Positions 8,222-16,331 of a stretch of 64,000 nucleotides of DNA are shown here, in pieces (within the stretch, counting starts at the first letter, position 1; every line of letters starts with the position of its first letter). The stretch spans positions 1 through 64,000 of the forward strand of contig NZ_JBKBHC010000005.1 in assembly GCF_046297895.1 (NCBI RefSeq), read 5' to 3'. The position numbers and the translations under genes were made by a program. A model generated the notes under the pieces. It saw only the letters and a program-made list of their open reading frames with translations. It searched no databases and had not been told where the DNA came from. Source of the stretch: Ferrovibrio sp046297895 (lineage in GTDB: Bacteria; Pseudomonadota; Alphaproteobacteria; Ferrovibrionales; Ferrovibrionaceae).

Positions 8222-8800
8222 ATGGCTGCTACTCAACGAGCTGAACGGGGCGAGCGGGAACGCGGCGGCGAGCGCGGTGCGGACCGCGAGCGCGGCGATA
8301 ACGAACTCGTCGACAAGCTGGTCAGCATCAACCGCGTCGCCAAGGTGGTGAAGGGCGGTCGTCGCTTTGGTTTTGCTGCCCTGGTGGTGATCGGTGATCA
8401 GAAGGGCCGCGTCGGTTACGGTTCGGGCAAGGCCCGTGAAGTGCCGGAAGCGATCCGCAAGGCGACCGAACACGCCAAGCGCAACATGATCCGCGTGAAC
8501 CTGCGCGAAGGCCGCACTCTGCATCACGACATCGAAGGCCGGCATGGCGCTGGCAAGGTTGTTCTGCGCGCTGCCCCTCCCGGCACTGGCATCATCGCCG
8601 GCGGCCCGATGCGCGCGGTTTTCGAAACCCTTGGTGTCGCTGACGTGGTGACCAAGTCGCTCGGTACCTCGAACCCGCACAACATGGTGAAGGCGACCTT
8701 CGAGGCACTGAAGCAGCTGAACGCTCCGCGTCACATCGCCGCGAAGCGCGGCAAGAAGGTTGGCGACATCCTCGGTCGCCGCCCCGAGACTGAGGAGTAA
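8222..8800 (+). CDS. rpsE: 30S ribosomal protein S5
   Basis: 192-residue S5, involved in decoding accuracy and mRNA entry. The ATG at 8222 follows AGAAAGG; a TTG three codons earlier is less likely. The core is diagnostic (FGFAALVVIGDQKGRVGYGS, then GKAREVPEAIRKATEHAKRN). The N terminus carries a roughly 20-residue Arg/Glu/Gly-rich extension (ERGERERGGERGADRERG), charged and likely disordered. Confidence 0.97.
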   Translation: MAATQRAERGERERGGERGADRERGDNELVDKLVSINRVAKVVKGGRRFGFAALVVIGDQKGRVGYGSGKAREVPEAIRKATEHAKRNMIRVNLREGRTLHHDIEGRHGAGKVVLRAAPPGTGIIAGGPMRAVFETLGVADVVTKSLGTSNPHNMVKATFEALKQLNAPRHIAAKRGKKVGDILGRRPETEE

Positions 8801-8805
8801 GGGTT

Positions 8806-9006
8806 ATGGCGAAGGCGAAAGCTGCAGCTGGTAAGACTGTGAAGGTCACCTGGATCCGGTCCGCGAACAAGCGGACTGTAGACCAGCAACAGACCCTGGT
8901 CGGCCTTGGCCTGCGTAAGCTCAATCAGACCCGTGAGCTGGAGGATACTCCCTCGGTGCGCGGCATGATTGCCAAGGTCCAGCACCTGGTACAGGTCGAA
9001 GGCTAA
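8806..9006 (+). CDS. rpmD: 50S ribosomal protein L30
   Basis: 66-residue L30. The pattern KVTWIRSANKRTVDQQQTLV, then GLGLRKLNQTRELEDTPSVR, is the family fingerprint. It starts five bases after rpsE, whose end TGAGGAGTAAGGG provides the ribosome binding site. Small but unmistakable, and its spc operon position between rpsE and rplO is standard. Confidence 0.96.
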   Translation: MAKAKAAAGKTVKVTWIRSANKRTVDQQQTLVGLGLRKLNQTRELEDTPSVRGMIAKVQHLVQVEG

Positions 9007-9057
9007 GGAACAAGTGGCCGGCATTGATCTGCCGGTCCGAGCGGAAGGGTTAGCAAC

Positions 9058-9573
9058 ATGCGTCTCAATCAGATCGCCGACAATCCGGGCGCCCGCAAGG
9101 AGCGCATGCGCGTTGGCCGCGGCATCGGCTCCGGCAAGGGCAAGACCTCGGGTCGTGGCGTCAAGGGCCAGAAGGCACGTACCGGCGTCAGTATCAAGGG
9201 CTTTGAAGGCGGTCAGACCCCGATCTACCGTCGTCTGCCGAAGCGCGGCTTTAATCCGCTGAATCCGATCTCCTACGAGACCGTGAACATTGGCCGTCTG
9301 CAGGCTGCGATCGACAAGAAGAAAATCGACGCCTCCAAGCCGATTGACGAAGCGGCGTTGAAGGCGGCCGGCCTGTGTTCGCGTAAGTCTGGCGGCGTTC
9401 GCCTACTGGGCACCGGCGAGTTGAAGTCGAAGGTCACCATCACGGTCAGCGGCGCTTCGGCGACCGCCAAGTCTGCGGTGGAGAAGGCCGGCGGCAGCAT
9501 CACTGTGCTGATTGCGCCGAAAGCCGAAGCTGAGCCGAAGGCCGACAAGAAGGCTAAGGGCAAGAAGAAGTAA
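9058..9573 (+). CDS. rplO: 50S ribosomal protein L15
   Basis: 171-residue L15, a late 50S assembly protein. The glycine/arginine-rich N terminus (RVGRGIGSGKGKTSGRGVKG) and GFEGGQTPIYRRLPKRGF are diagnostic. The C terminus ends in a Lys/Ala tail. The 51-base gap from rpmD is longer than elsewhere in the operon, and a terminator-like hairpin follows the stop. Confidence 0.97.
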   Translation: MRLNQIADNPGARKERMRVGRGIGSGKGKTSGRGVKGQKARTGVSIKGFEGGQTPIYRRLPKRGFNPLNPISYETVNIGRLQAAIDKKKIDASKPIDEAALKAAGLCSRKSGGVRLLGTGELKSKVTITVSGASATAKSAVEKAGGSITVLIAPKAEAEPKADKKAKGKKK

Positions 9574-9590
9574 GACCTCATGGGTCGATT

Positions 9591-9624
9591 ACGACGGGGC
9601 AAGGGCCCCGTCGTTCTTATTGTT
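9591..9624 (+). terminator. Terminator-like hairpin between rplO and secY
   Basis: A perfect 10-bp inverted repeat, ACGACGGGGC and GCCCCGTCGT, flanks an AAGG tetraloop and is followed by TCTTATTGTT. This has the shape of an intrinsic terminator or attenuator, inside what is normally one spc transcription unit. Partial termination would lower secY-adk expression relative to the ribosomal genes. Confidence 0.7.
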
Positions 9625-9657
9625 AAGTTCACGCGGTCGGATTTTTAGGGCTCGGAC

Positions 9658-11004
9658 ATGGCATCGGCAGCGGAACGCATGGCAGGCAGCCTCAATCTCG
9701 GGGCCTTTGCCAAAGCGACCGAATTGAAGAAGCGCATCTGGTTCACGATCGGCGCACTGATTGTGTACCGTCTTGGTACCTATATTCCTCTGCCCGGCAT
9801 CGATCCCATGATCATGGCGGACATTTTCCGCCAGCAGGCCGGGGGAATCCTCGGCATGTTCAACGTTTTCGCCGGTGGCGCGCTCGAGCGCATGACCATC
9901 TTTGCGTTGAACATCATGCCCTATATTTCGGCCTCGATCATTGTCCAGCTACTGACGGCCGTTTCGCCACATATGGAAGCCTTGAAGAAAGAAGGCGAAG
10001 CCGGTCGCAAGAAGCTGAACCAGTACACCCGTTACGGCACCGTGTTTCTGGCTTTGATCCAGTCCTATGGCATTGCCGTCGGTTTGGAGGGTATGACTGG
10101 TAGCCGCGGTGGCGCAGTTATCGACCCAGGGATGTTCTTTCGCCTGACCACGGTTATAACCCTGACGGGCGGCACGATGTTCCTGATGTGGCTGGGTGAG
10201 CAGATCACTCAGCGTGGAATCGGTCAGGGCATCTCGCTCATCATCTTCGCCGGCATTATTGCCGAATTGCCGCGAGCGTTGGCTGCTACGCTCGAACTGG
10301 GGCGCACCGGTGCTCTCAGCACGTTCTTCATCCTGTTCCTGCTGGTGCTGATCGTTGCCGTGATCACCTTCATCGTATTCATGGAGCGGGCCCAGCGCCG
10401 TATCTTGGTGCAATATCCCAAGCGTCAGCAGGGCGCCCGCATGTTCGGGGGTGAGAGTTCGCACCTGCCGCTTAAACTGAACACCTCCGGCGTCATACCG
10501 CCGATCTTCGCTTCATCGCTGCTGTTGATGCCCGCAACCGTCGCCCAGTTCAGTGCCGGCTCAGGGGCACCCGGCTGGGTTACCACGATCACCACTCTGC
10601 TCGGCCATGGGCAGCCTCTCTACATGGCGACCTATGTGGCTCTGATTGTTTTCTTCTGCTTCTTCTATACCTCCGTTGTGTTCAATCCGAACGACACGGC
10701 TGATAACCTGAAGAAGCATGGTGGTTTCGTGCCAGGTATCCGCCCGGGGCAGCGTACGGCCGAGTATTTCGACTATGTGCTCACCCGGCTGACCGTGGTT
10801 GGCGCGATCTACATCTCGGCTGTCTGCTTGCTGCCAGAATTGCTGATCTCGCAGTATTCGGTACCGTTCTATTTCGGTGGCACTTCGCTGCTGATCGTGG
10901 TCAGCGTGACCATGGATACCGTGGCGCAGATCCAGTCGCATCTGCTGGCGCATCAGTATGAGGGCCTCATCAAGAAGGCCAAACTGAGGGGGGCGAGGAA
11001 ATGA
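9658..11004 (+). CDS. secY: Preprotein translocase subunit SecY
   Basis: 448-residue channel subunit of the SecYEG translocon in the inner membrane. Ten hydrophobic segments fit the family, and conserved landmarks include YRLGTYIPLPGIDP (TM1 entry), the plug-region segment after it, and LNTSGVIPPIFASSLL. The cytoplasmic loop ending PGIRPGQRTAEYFDYVLTRL is the ribosome/SecA contact. Its last codon overlaps the adk start (ATGA). It is separated from rplO by a hairpin, so its level may be set apart from the ribosomal genes. Confidence 0.98.
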   Translation: MASAAERMAGSLNLGAFAKATELKKRIWFTIGALIVYRLGTYIPLPGIDPMIMADIFRQQAGGILGMFNVFAGGALERMTIFALNIMPYISASIIVQLLTAVSPHMEALKKEGEAGRKKLNQYTRYGTVFLALIQSYGIAVGLEGMTGSRGGAVIDPGMFFRLTTVITLTGGTMFLMWLGEQITQRGIGQGISLIIFAGIIAELPRALAATLELGRTGALSTFFILFLLVLIVAVITFIVFMERAQRRILVQYPKRQQGARMFGGESSHLPLKLNTSGVIPPIFASSLLLMPATVAQFSAGSGAPGWVTTITTLLGHGQPLYMATYVALIVFFCFFYTSVVFNPNDTADNLKKHGGFVPGIRPGQRTAEYFDYVLTRLTVVGAIYISAVCLLPELLISQYSVPFYFGGTSLLIVVSVTMDTVAQIQSHLLAHQYEGLIKKAKLRGARK

Positions 11005-11651
11005 GGCTGATCCTGCTCGGACCGCCAGGCGCCGGCAAAGGCACCCAGGCGCAGCGCCTGACCACCAATCAGGGCCTTGTCCAGCTATCCACCGGAGACA
11101 TGCTGCGGGCTGCGGTCAAGGCCGGTACCGCCATCGGCCTGAAGGCCAAGGCCGTCATGGACAGCGGCGCTCTGGTTTCGGATGAGATCGTAGTCGGTAT
11201 CATTGCCGAACGGATCGATCAGCCGGACTGCCGGAAGGGCTTCATCCTGGACGGTTTCCCGCGTACGACCAAACAGGCCGAGGCCCTGGACAAGATGCTG
11301 GCCGAGCGCAAGCTCAAGCTCGACGCTGTCATTGAAATGAAGGTCAATGATAGCGTTTTGGTTGAAAGAATTACGGGTCGATTCACCTGTGGCAAGTGTG
11401 GCGCCGGATATCACGACAAGTTCCAGCCGACCAGGCAGCCCGGCGTCTGCGACCGTTGCGGCTCGACCGAATTCACCCGACGGGCCGATGACAATGCCGA
11501 TACCGTGGTTTCGCGGCTGAAGGCCTACCATGAACAGACCGCGCCGCTCCTGCCATACTACGAGGGCCGGGGTATTCTGAAGCAGGTGGACGGCATGGCT
11601 GAAATCGACGAGGTTACGCGACAGATTGAGGGCATTTTGGCCTCGCTCTGA
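11001..11651 (+). CDS. adk: Adenylate kinase, zinc-lid type
   Basis: 216-residue adenylate kinase converting ATP and AMP to two ADP in the cytoplasm. The P loop GPPGAGKGTQ is at residues 7-16 and the AMP site DGFPRTTKQAE at 84-94. The LID domain carries four cysteines (130, 133, 150, 153; CGKC then CDRC), the zinc-binding set absent from E. coli Adk. Translationally coupled to secY by a four-base overlap, as in many alphaproteobacteria. Confidence 0.98.
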   Translation: MRLILLGPPGAGKGTQAQRLTTNQGLVQLSTGDMLRAAVKAGTAIGLKAKAVMDSGALVSDEIVVGIIAERIDQPDCRKGFILDGFPRTTKQAEALDKMLAERKLKLDAVIEMKVNDSVLVERITGRFTCGKCGAGYHDKFQPTRQPGVCDRCGSTEFTRRADDNADTVVSRLKAYHEQTAPLLPYYEGRGILKQVDGMAEIDEVTRQIEGILASL

Positions 11652-11665
11652 TTGCACTTAAGTAG

Positions 11666-11693
11666 TTGACTGAGTAGAGAGAGTTTCTATAAT
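11666..11693 (+). promoter_or_regulatory. Near-consensus sigma-70 promoter for rpsM operon
   Basis: TTGACT at 11666-11671 and a perfect TATAAT at 11688-11693 are separated by 16 bases. The pair lies just after adk and 148 bases before the rpsM start, so it should drive rpsM-rpsK-rpoA-rplQ. It is the best-looking promoter in the window. Confidence 0.8.
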
Positions 11694-11820
11694 CGCGCCC
11701 CTTGGGCTAAGGGCGCGAGCAGGAAAAAAAGGCAGAGACCCCGACGTAAGTCTTTGACTTCGTTGGGTTTGTCTCGTGCCTTTGGGTTGCCCAAGGTGAG
11801 CGTTCCGGCCGGCCGGAACG
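11693..11820 (+). promoter_or_regulatory. Structured 5' leader of the rpsM operon
   Basis: Four self-complementary elements are packed into about 130 bases. They are TCGCGCCC/GGGCGCGA (11693-11718), AAGTC/GACTT with flanking ACG/CGT (11744-11763), CCTTTGGG/CCCAAGG (11779-11796), and the perfect 20-bp palindrome CGTTCCGGCCGGCCGGAACG (11801-11820). The last ends 20 bases before the GTG start. Such a leader could host ribosomal protein feedback control; that role is inference. Confidence 0.5.
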
Positions 11821-11840
11821 TGTGATTCGAGGAGAAAAAC

Positions 11841-12218
11841 GTGGCGCGTATCGCTGGCGTGAACATTCCGACCAACAAGCGGGTCGTGATCGCACTGACC
11901 TACATCTACGGCATCGGCCGGGTGAAGGCGAAAGAAATCTGCGAGAAGGTGGGGCTGCCGCCTGAGCGTCGGGTCAATGAACTGACCGATGCCGAGGTGC
12001 TGCAGATCCGCGAAACCATTGACCGCGACTACAAGGTCGAAGGCGACCTGCGCCGCGAGATCGCCATGGACATCAAGCGCCTCATGGATCTGGGCTGCTA
12101 TCGTGGCCTGCGTCATCGCAAGGGCCTGCCGGTTCGCGGCCAGCGCACTCACACCAACGCCCGTACCCGCAAGGGCAAGGCGGTTGCCATCGCCGGCAAG
12201 AAGAAGGCGACGCGCTAA
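11841..12218 (+). CDS. rpsM: 30S ribosomal protein S13
   Basis: 125-residue S13 of the 30S head, contacting P-site tRNA. The start is GTG, with CGAGGAGAAAAAC directly upstream and the family N terminus ARIAGVNIPTNKRVVIALTY. The C-terminal GLRHRKGLPVRGQRTHTNAR is diagnostic. It heads the alpha operon behind its own promoter and structured leader. infA, rpmJ and map, often nearby in other bacteria, are not present. Confidence 0.98.
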   Translation: MARIAGVNIPTNKRVVIALTYIYGIGRVKAKEICEKVGLPPERRVNELTDAEVLQIRETIDRDYKVEGDLRREIAMDIKRLMDLGCYRGLRHRKGLPVRGQRTHTNARTRKGKAVAIAGKKKATR

Positions 12219-12256
12219 ACCGTTAGACCCCGTTTTCCAAGGACTGCAGGATACCC

Positions 12257-12649
12257 ATGGTCAAGGACAAGGCCGCGCGCCCCCGGCGCAAGGAAAAGAA
12301 GAACATCACCTCTGCCGTTGCGCATGTGAACGCTTCGTTCAATAACACGATGATCACCATCACCGACGCGCAGGGCAATACCATTGCCTGGTCGTCGGCA
12401 GGCAGCCAGGGCTTCAAAGGCTCGCGCAAGTCGACCCCGTATGCCGCCCAGGTCGCGGCAGACGTCGCCGGCCGCCGTGCTGCCGAGCATGGCGTGCGCA
12501 CCCTGGAGGTCGAGGTTAAGGGCCCGGGTTCGGGCCGTGAGTCGGCTCTGCGTGCTCTTCAGGCCGTCGGCTTCGTTATCACCAGCATCCGCGACGTCAC
12601 GCCGATCCCGCACAACGGCTGCCGCCCGCCGAAGCGCCGCCGCATCTGA
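12257..12649 (+). CDS. rpsK: 30S ribosomal protein S11
   Basis: 130-residue S11 on the 30S platform. ITSAVAHVNASFNNTMITIT and the C-terminal DVTPIPHNGCRPPKRRRI are signature segments. It lies 38 bases after rpsM and is followed by a GC-rich hairpin before rpoA. Confidence 0.98.
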   Translation: MVKDKAARPRRKEKKNITSAVAHVNASFNNTMITITDAQGNTIAWSSAGSQGFKGSRKSTPYAAQVAADVAGRRAAEHGVRTLEVEVKGPGSGRESALRALQAVGFVITSIRDVTPIPHNGCRPPKRRRI

Positions 12650-12654
12650 TCATT

Positions 12655-12677
12655 CGCGCCGGATGTCACCCGGCGCG
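12655..12677 (+). other. GC-rich hairpin between rpsK and rpoA
   Basis: CGCGCCGG and CCGGCGCG form a perfect 8-bp stem around a 7-base loop, six bases past the rpsK stop. There is no T run, so it is more likely an RNA processing, stability or pausing element than an intrinsic terminator. It sits in the longest gap (139 bases) inside this operon. Confidence 0.5.
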
Positions 12678-12788
12678 TAAACAGAACAACGTGGCCGGCC
12701 ACCCCGAACGAATTCAGGGGAGGCTGTTGCCGCAACCGAGGTGGTCTAGGCGGAGTGCCGCACCCGCCGCAACCGAACGAGGTTACAG

Positions 12789-13805
12789 GTGATCCAGAAG
12801 AATTGGACCGATCTGATTAAGCCGAACAAACTGGTGATCGAACCTGGCGCAGTGCCTGGCCGTACCGCCACGATCGTCGCTGAGCCGCTGGAGCGCGGTT
12901 TCGGCCTGACGCTCGGCAACGCGCTGCGTCGCGTGCTGCTGTCGTCCCTGCAGGGTGCTGCCGTCACGTCGATCAAGATCGACGGCGTGCTGCATGAATT
13001 CTCATCGATTCCCGGTGTGCGCGAGGATGTCACCGACATCGTCCTGAACATCAAATCGATGGCGCTGAAGATGCACGGCGAAGGCCCGAAGCGCATGCAT
13101 CTCAATGCCCAGGGTCCGTGCGAAGTCACCGCGAAGATGATTGAGACCGGCCACGATATCGAGGTGATGGACCCGAGCCACGTGCTGTGCACGCTGGATG
13201 CCGGCGCCACCATCCGCATGGAACTTACGGTCGAAACCGGCAAGGGTTACGTTCCGGCATCCGCCAATCGTCCGGAAGACGCCCCGATCGGCCTGATCCC
13301 GGTCGATGCGCTTTACAGCCCGGTCCGCAAGGTTTCCTACAAGGTCGAGAACACCCGCGAAGGTCAGATCCTCGACTACGACAAGCTGACCATGCAGATC
13401 GAGACCAACGGCGCTATCAAGCCGGAGGATGCCGTGGCCTATGCGGCCCGCATCCTGCAGGACCAGCTGCAGCTCTTCATCAACTTCGAAGAGCCGAAGG
13501 CCGAGACCCGCGAGAAGACCTCTGCGGAACCGGAATTCAACCCGAACCTGCTACGCCGCGTCGACGAGCTGGAGCTGTCGGTGCGTTCGGCCAATTGCCT
13601 CAAGAACGACAACATCGTCTATATCGGTGATCTGATCCAGAAGACCGAGGCGGAGATGCTGCGCACGCCGAATTTCGGCCGCAAGTCGCTCAACGAGATC
13701 AAGGAAGTTCTGGCTCAGATGGGTCTGCATCTTGGTATGCATGTTCCCAACTGGCCGCCGGAGAATATCGAGGAACTGGCGAAGAAGCTGCAGGATCAGT
13801 ATTGA
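12789..13805 (+). CDS. rpoA: DNA-directed RNA polymerase subunit alpha
   Basis: 338-residue alpha subunit, which nucleates RNA polymerase assembly. The start is GTG at 12789 after CGAGGTTACAG, giving the usual IQKNWTDLIKPNKL beginning. The N-terminal domain includes ERGFGLTLGNALRRVLLSSL, and the C-terminal domain (about 250-320) includes CLKNDNIVYIGDLIQKTEAE and the DNA-contacting RKSLNEIKEVL. The order rpsM-rpsK-rpoA-rplQ without rpsD is the alphaproteobacterial arrangement. Confidence 0.98.
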   Translation: MIQKNWTDLIKPNKLVIEPGAVPGRTATIVAEPLERGFGLTLGNALRRVLLSSLQGAAVTSIKIDGVLHEFSSIPGVREDVTDIVLNIKSMALKMHGEGPKRMHLNAQGPCEVTAKMIETGHDIEVMDPSHVLCTLDAGATIRMELTVETGKGYVPASANRPEDAPIGLIPVDALYSPVRKVSYKVENTREGQILDYDKLTMQIETNGAIKPEDAVAYAARILQDQLQLFINFEEPKAETREKTSAEPEFNPNLLRRVDELELSVRSANCLKNDNIVYIGDLIQKTEAEMLRTPNFGRKSLNEIKEVLAQMGLHLGMHVPNWPPENIEELAKKLQDQY

Positions 13806-13840
13806 TCCTGTCCGCCTAAAGAAGATCGAGGAGAGTAGTC

Positions 13841-14260
13841 ATGCGTCACCGCAATGCCGGCCGCAAGCTCAACAAGACCAGCGCACACCGTCGTGCCATG
13901 TTCGGCAATATGGCCGCGTCGCTGATCAAGCACGAGCAGATCACCACCACGCTGCCGAAGGCCAAGGAGCTGAAGCCGCTGATCGATAAGCTGATCACGC
14001 TCGGCAAGCGCGGCGATCTGCATGCCCGCCGTCAGGCCCTGTCTTTCCTCCCGGAAAAGGCAGCGGTGGATAAGCTGTTCTCGACGCTGAACCAGCGCTA
14101 TGCCAGCCGCAGCGGTGGCTACAGCCGCGTACTGAAGGCCGGCTTCCGCTATGGCGATGCCGCACCGCTTGCAGTGGTCGAACTGGTTGACCGCGATCCG
14201 GCTGCCAAGGGCCTTGACTCCGGCCCGAAAGCCGAAACCGCGGAAGATGCAGCCGCCTGA
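13841..14260 (+). CDS. rplQ: 50S ribosomal protein L17
   Basis: 139-residue L17 at the tunnel exit. MRHRNAGRKLNKTSAHRRAM and RYASRSGGYSRVLKAGFRYG are diagnostic. The GAGGAGAG site precedes the ATG. It is the last gene of the ribosomal block and is followed within 25 bases by a strong terminator. The acidic C-terminal tail is ordinary for the class. Confidence 0.98.
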   Translation: MRHRNAGRKLNKTSAHRRAMFGNMAASLIKHEQITTTLPKAKELKPLIDKLITLGKRGDLHARRQALSFLPEKAAVDKLFSTLNQRYASRSGGYSRVLKAGFRYGDAAPLAVVELVDRDPAAKGLDSGPKAETAEDAAA

Positions 14261-14282
14261 TCGGCCGCAGCTAAAGCAAATT

Positions 14283-14324
14283 AAAAACGGCGGGCCGGTT
14301 TCCGGGCCGCCGTTTTTCTTTTTG
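14283..14324. terminator. Bidirectional intrinsic terminator after rplQ
   Basis: AAAAACGGCGG pairs with CCGCCGTTTTT, with an inner CCGG/CCGG pair and a short T loop, followed by more T. The A tract on one side and T tract on the other allow termination from both the ribosomal operon and the convergent PAS gene. Confidence 0.9.
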
Positions 14325-14332
14325 GCTAGGTT

Positions 14333-14866
14333 TTAATCGGTGTTGCCGGCCAGGTCGCCGGTATGTGCAGGGGAGAAGATCACGCCGACCAGGATCATCT
14401 CCACATTGTCCCGTCCTAGCGGCAGGATCAGGGACTGATGATCCATCGGCTGGTCGCCGATCAGGCCGCGCCGGCGGATCAGGGCCGGTTCACCATTTTC
14501 CATCACGCCCTTATAGACGTCGCGTACACGGGCGGCGAATTCTGGCCAGGGATGCTGGTCGTTGTATTTCCCGGTCATGTCAAACCCCTGCCGACGGGCG
14601 ATCTCGCTGCCGAACAGGCGGTATCTGAAGCGCAGCGGGGCAGGTTCAATATCGATCAGGATCAGGCTCCCGAGGATGAATTTCAGGTCCAGCGGGTCAA
14701 TATCCTCCCGCATCGGAAAACGCCTTTTGACCCGTCTGCCATCCCAGTAAGCGTATAGTTGCAGCAGAAGCGGCTGGTTAAGCTCGGAAAGTCCGGCTGA
14801 TCCACTCATCATGCTGCCATTAATCCAGTCGGATGGTGAATGGGGCCTTAAAGCGTCGCCGCCCAT
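14333..14866 (-). CDS. Small PAS-domain protein (PAS_5 family)
   Basis: About 177 residues, nearly all one PAS_5-type sensor domain. Diagnostic pieces are LKFILGSLILIDIEPAPLRF, then RYRLFGSEIARRQGFDMTGK and PLGRDNVEMILVGVIFSP. No output domain is fused, so it may be a stand-alone sensor. I chose the ATG at 14866 because GAAAGG lies seven bases upstream; in-frame ATGs at 14902 and upstream would run into the protease gene. It is divergent from the HtrA gene. A paralog lies at 40890-41420. Ligand and partner are unknown. Confidence 0.8.
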   Translation of the reverse strand: MGGDALRPHSPSDWINGSMMSGSAGLSELNQPLLLQLYAYWDGRRVKRRFPMREDIDPLDLKFILGSLILIDIEPAPLRFRYRLFGSEIARRQGFDMTGKYNDQHPWPEFAARVRDVYKGVMENGEPALIRRRGLIGDQPMDHQSLILPLGRDNVEMILVGVIFSPAHTGDLAGNTD

Positions 14867-14900
14867 TGAAAACCTTTCGGAAACATCCTTATTAAAAAGC

Positions 14901-16331
14901 ATGTCCCGACAGCCTTTACCCAGCCGCCTCATCCTGATCCTGGCCGGACTTGTGGCCTTATTGCTGCCGGGCATGGCCGCGACTGTGGCCTTGGGGCAGC
15001 AACGCCTGCCGGCCAGCCGCAGCGAGGTACAGCTCAGCTTCGCCCCCCTGGTGCAGCGGGCGGCGCCAGCCGTGGTCAATGTCTATACCCGTCGGGTGGA
15101 ACGGGTGCAGCGGCCCCCGTTATTCGACGATCCTTTTTTTCGTCATTTCTTCGGCAACCAGATGCCGTTCGGCGAGCCGCGCGAGCGCATTGCCCAGTCG
15201 CTGGGTTCTGGGGTGATCGTCGAGGCGGATGGCGTAATCGTCACCAACAATCATGTGATCGAGGGTGCCACCGAAATCGTGGTCGCCCTGGCCGACCGGC
15301 GGGAATTCGAGGCCCGGGTGATCGCAGCCGATCCCCGCGTCGACCTGGCCGTTCTGCGGATCGACACGCGCGGCGAAAACCTGCCCTTTCTTGAGTTCAG
15401 GGATTCCGACGAACTGCAGGTCGGCGATCTGGTGGTTGCGATCGGCAATCCATTCGGTGTCGGACAGACCGTGACGCAGGGCATTGTATCGGCCCTGGGT
15501 CGCACAGGCATTGGCGATGCCGATGCGCAGTCCTTCATTCAGACCGATGCCGCAATCAATCCGGGCAATTCCGGTGGCGCGCTGGTGACCATGGATGGCA
15601 AGCTGGCTGGCGTAAATACCGCGATCTATTCGCGTTCGGGCGGTTCGATCGGCATCGGTTTTGCGATCCCCGCCAATCTGGTTGCCTCCACCGTATCGAG
15701 TGCGCTGGCGGGGAAGGGGATCAAGCGGCCCTGGCTGGGTGCCAGTGGCGAGCCGGTGACATCGGATATTGCTGCGGGCCTCGGCATGGCGCGACCAGAT
15801 GGTGTGCTGATTGGCGAGGTATATCGCGGTGGCCCTGCCGACCGAGCCGGATTGCGTGCCGGCGATGTAGTGCTGGCTGTCGACAACCGGCCCGTAAGCG
15901 ATCCGCAGGCCCTGAAGTTCCGGATCTCCACGCGCAAGCTGGGCGAAACCGCCACACTAGAAGTGCTGCGTCGCGGCCAACGCGTGACTTTGCAAATGAA
16001 TATGGCCGAAGCGCCGGAAACACCGCCAAGGGACATCACCTTGCTTTCGGGCAGCCAGCCCCTGGCCGGCGCCACGGTTGCCAACCTCTCGCCGGCGCTG
16101 GCCGTCGAACTCGGCTTTGATACCCTGGAGCAGGGCGTCATCGTCATGAATGTGGCTCAGGGTTCCACCGCTTACCGGCTGCGGGTACGGCCTGGTGATG
16201 TGGTGGTCAAGATCAACAACCGCGACGTAGCGGATGTACGCGGCTTGCAAAGCCTGTTGCGTGACACCGATCAGTGGACCGTGGTGCTCAAGCGTGGCAG
16301 GCAACTCCTCTCATTCAGCGTGCGGGCATGA
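14901..16331 (+). CDS. HtrA/DegP-family periplasmic serine protease
   Basis: About 476 residues. An N-terminal hydrophobic segment (LILILAGLVALLLPGMAATV) acts as signal peptide or anchor. The trypsin-like domain shows the catalytic His118 in TNNHVIEG, Asp148 in DPRVDLAVL and Ser224 in NPGNSGGAL. Two PDZ domains follow (around 280-370 and 385-470). It should degrade or refold damaged envelope proteins. The ATG at 14901 fits the signal peptide; a longer frame begins at 14811. Its stop overlaps the rarA start (ATGA), a pairing seen in other alphaproteobacteria. Confidence 0.93.
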   Translation: MSRQPLPSRLILILAGLVALLLPGMAATVALGQQRLPASRSEVQLSFAPLVQRAAPAVVNVYTRRVERVQRPPLFDDPFFRHFFGNQMPFGEPRERIAQSLGSGVIVEADGVIVTNNHVIEGATEIVVALADRREFEARVIAADPRVDLAVLRIDTRGENLPFLEFRDSDELQVGDLVVAIGNPFGVGQTVTQGIVSALGRTGIGDADAQSFIQTDAAINPGNSGGALVTMDGKLAGVNTAIYSRSGGSIGIGFAIPANLVASTVSSALAGKGIKRPWLGASGEPVTSDIAAGLGMARPDGVLIGEVYRGGPADRAGLRAGDVVLAVDNRPVSDPQALKFRISTRKLGETATLEVLRRGQRVTLQMNMAEAPETPPRDITLLSGSQPLAGATVANLSPALAVELGFDTLEQGVIVMNVAQGSTAYRLRVRPGDVVVKINNRDVADVRGLQSLLRDTDQWTVVLKRGRQLLSFSVRA

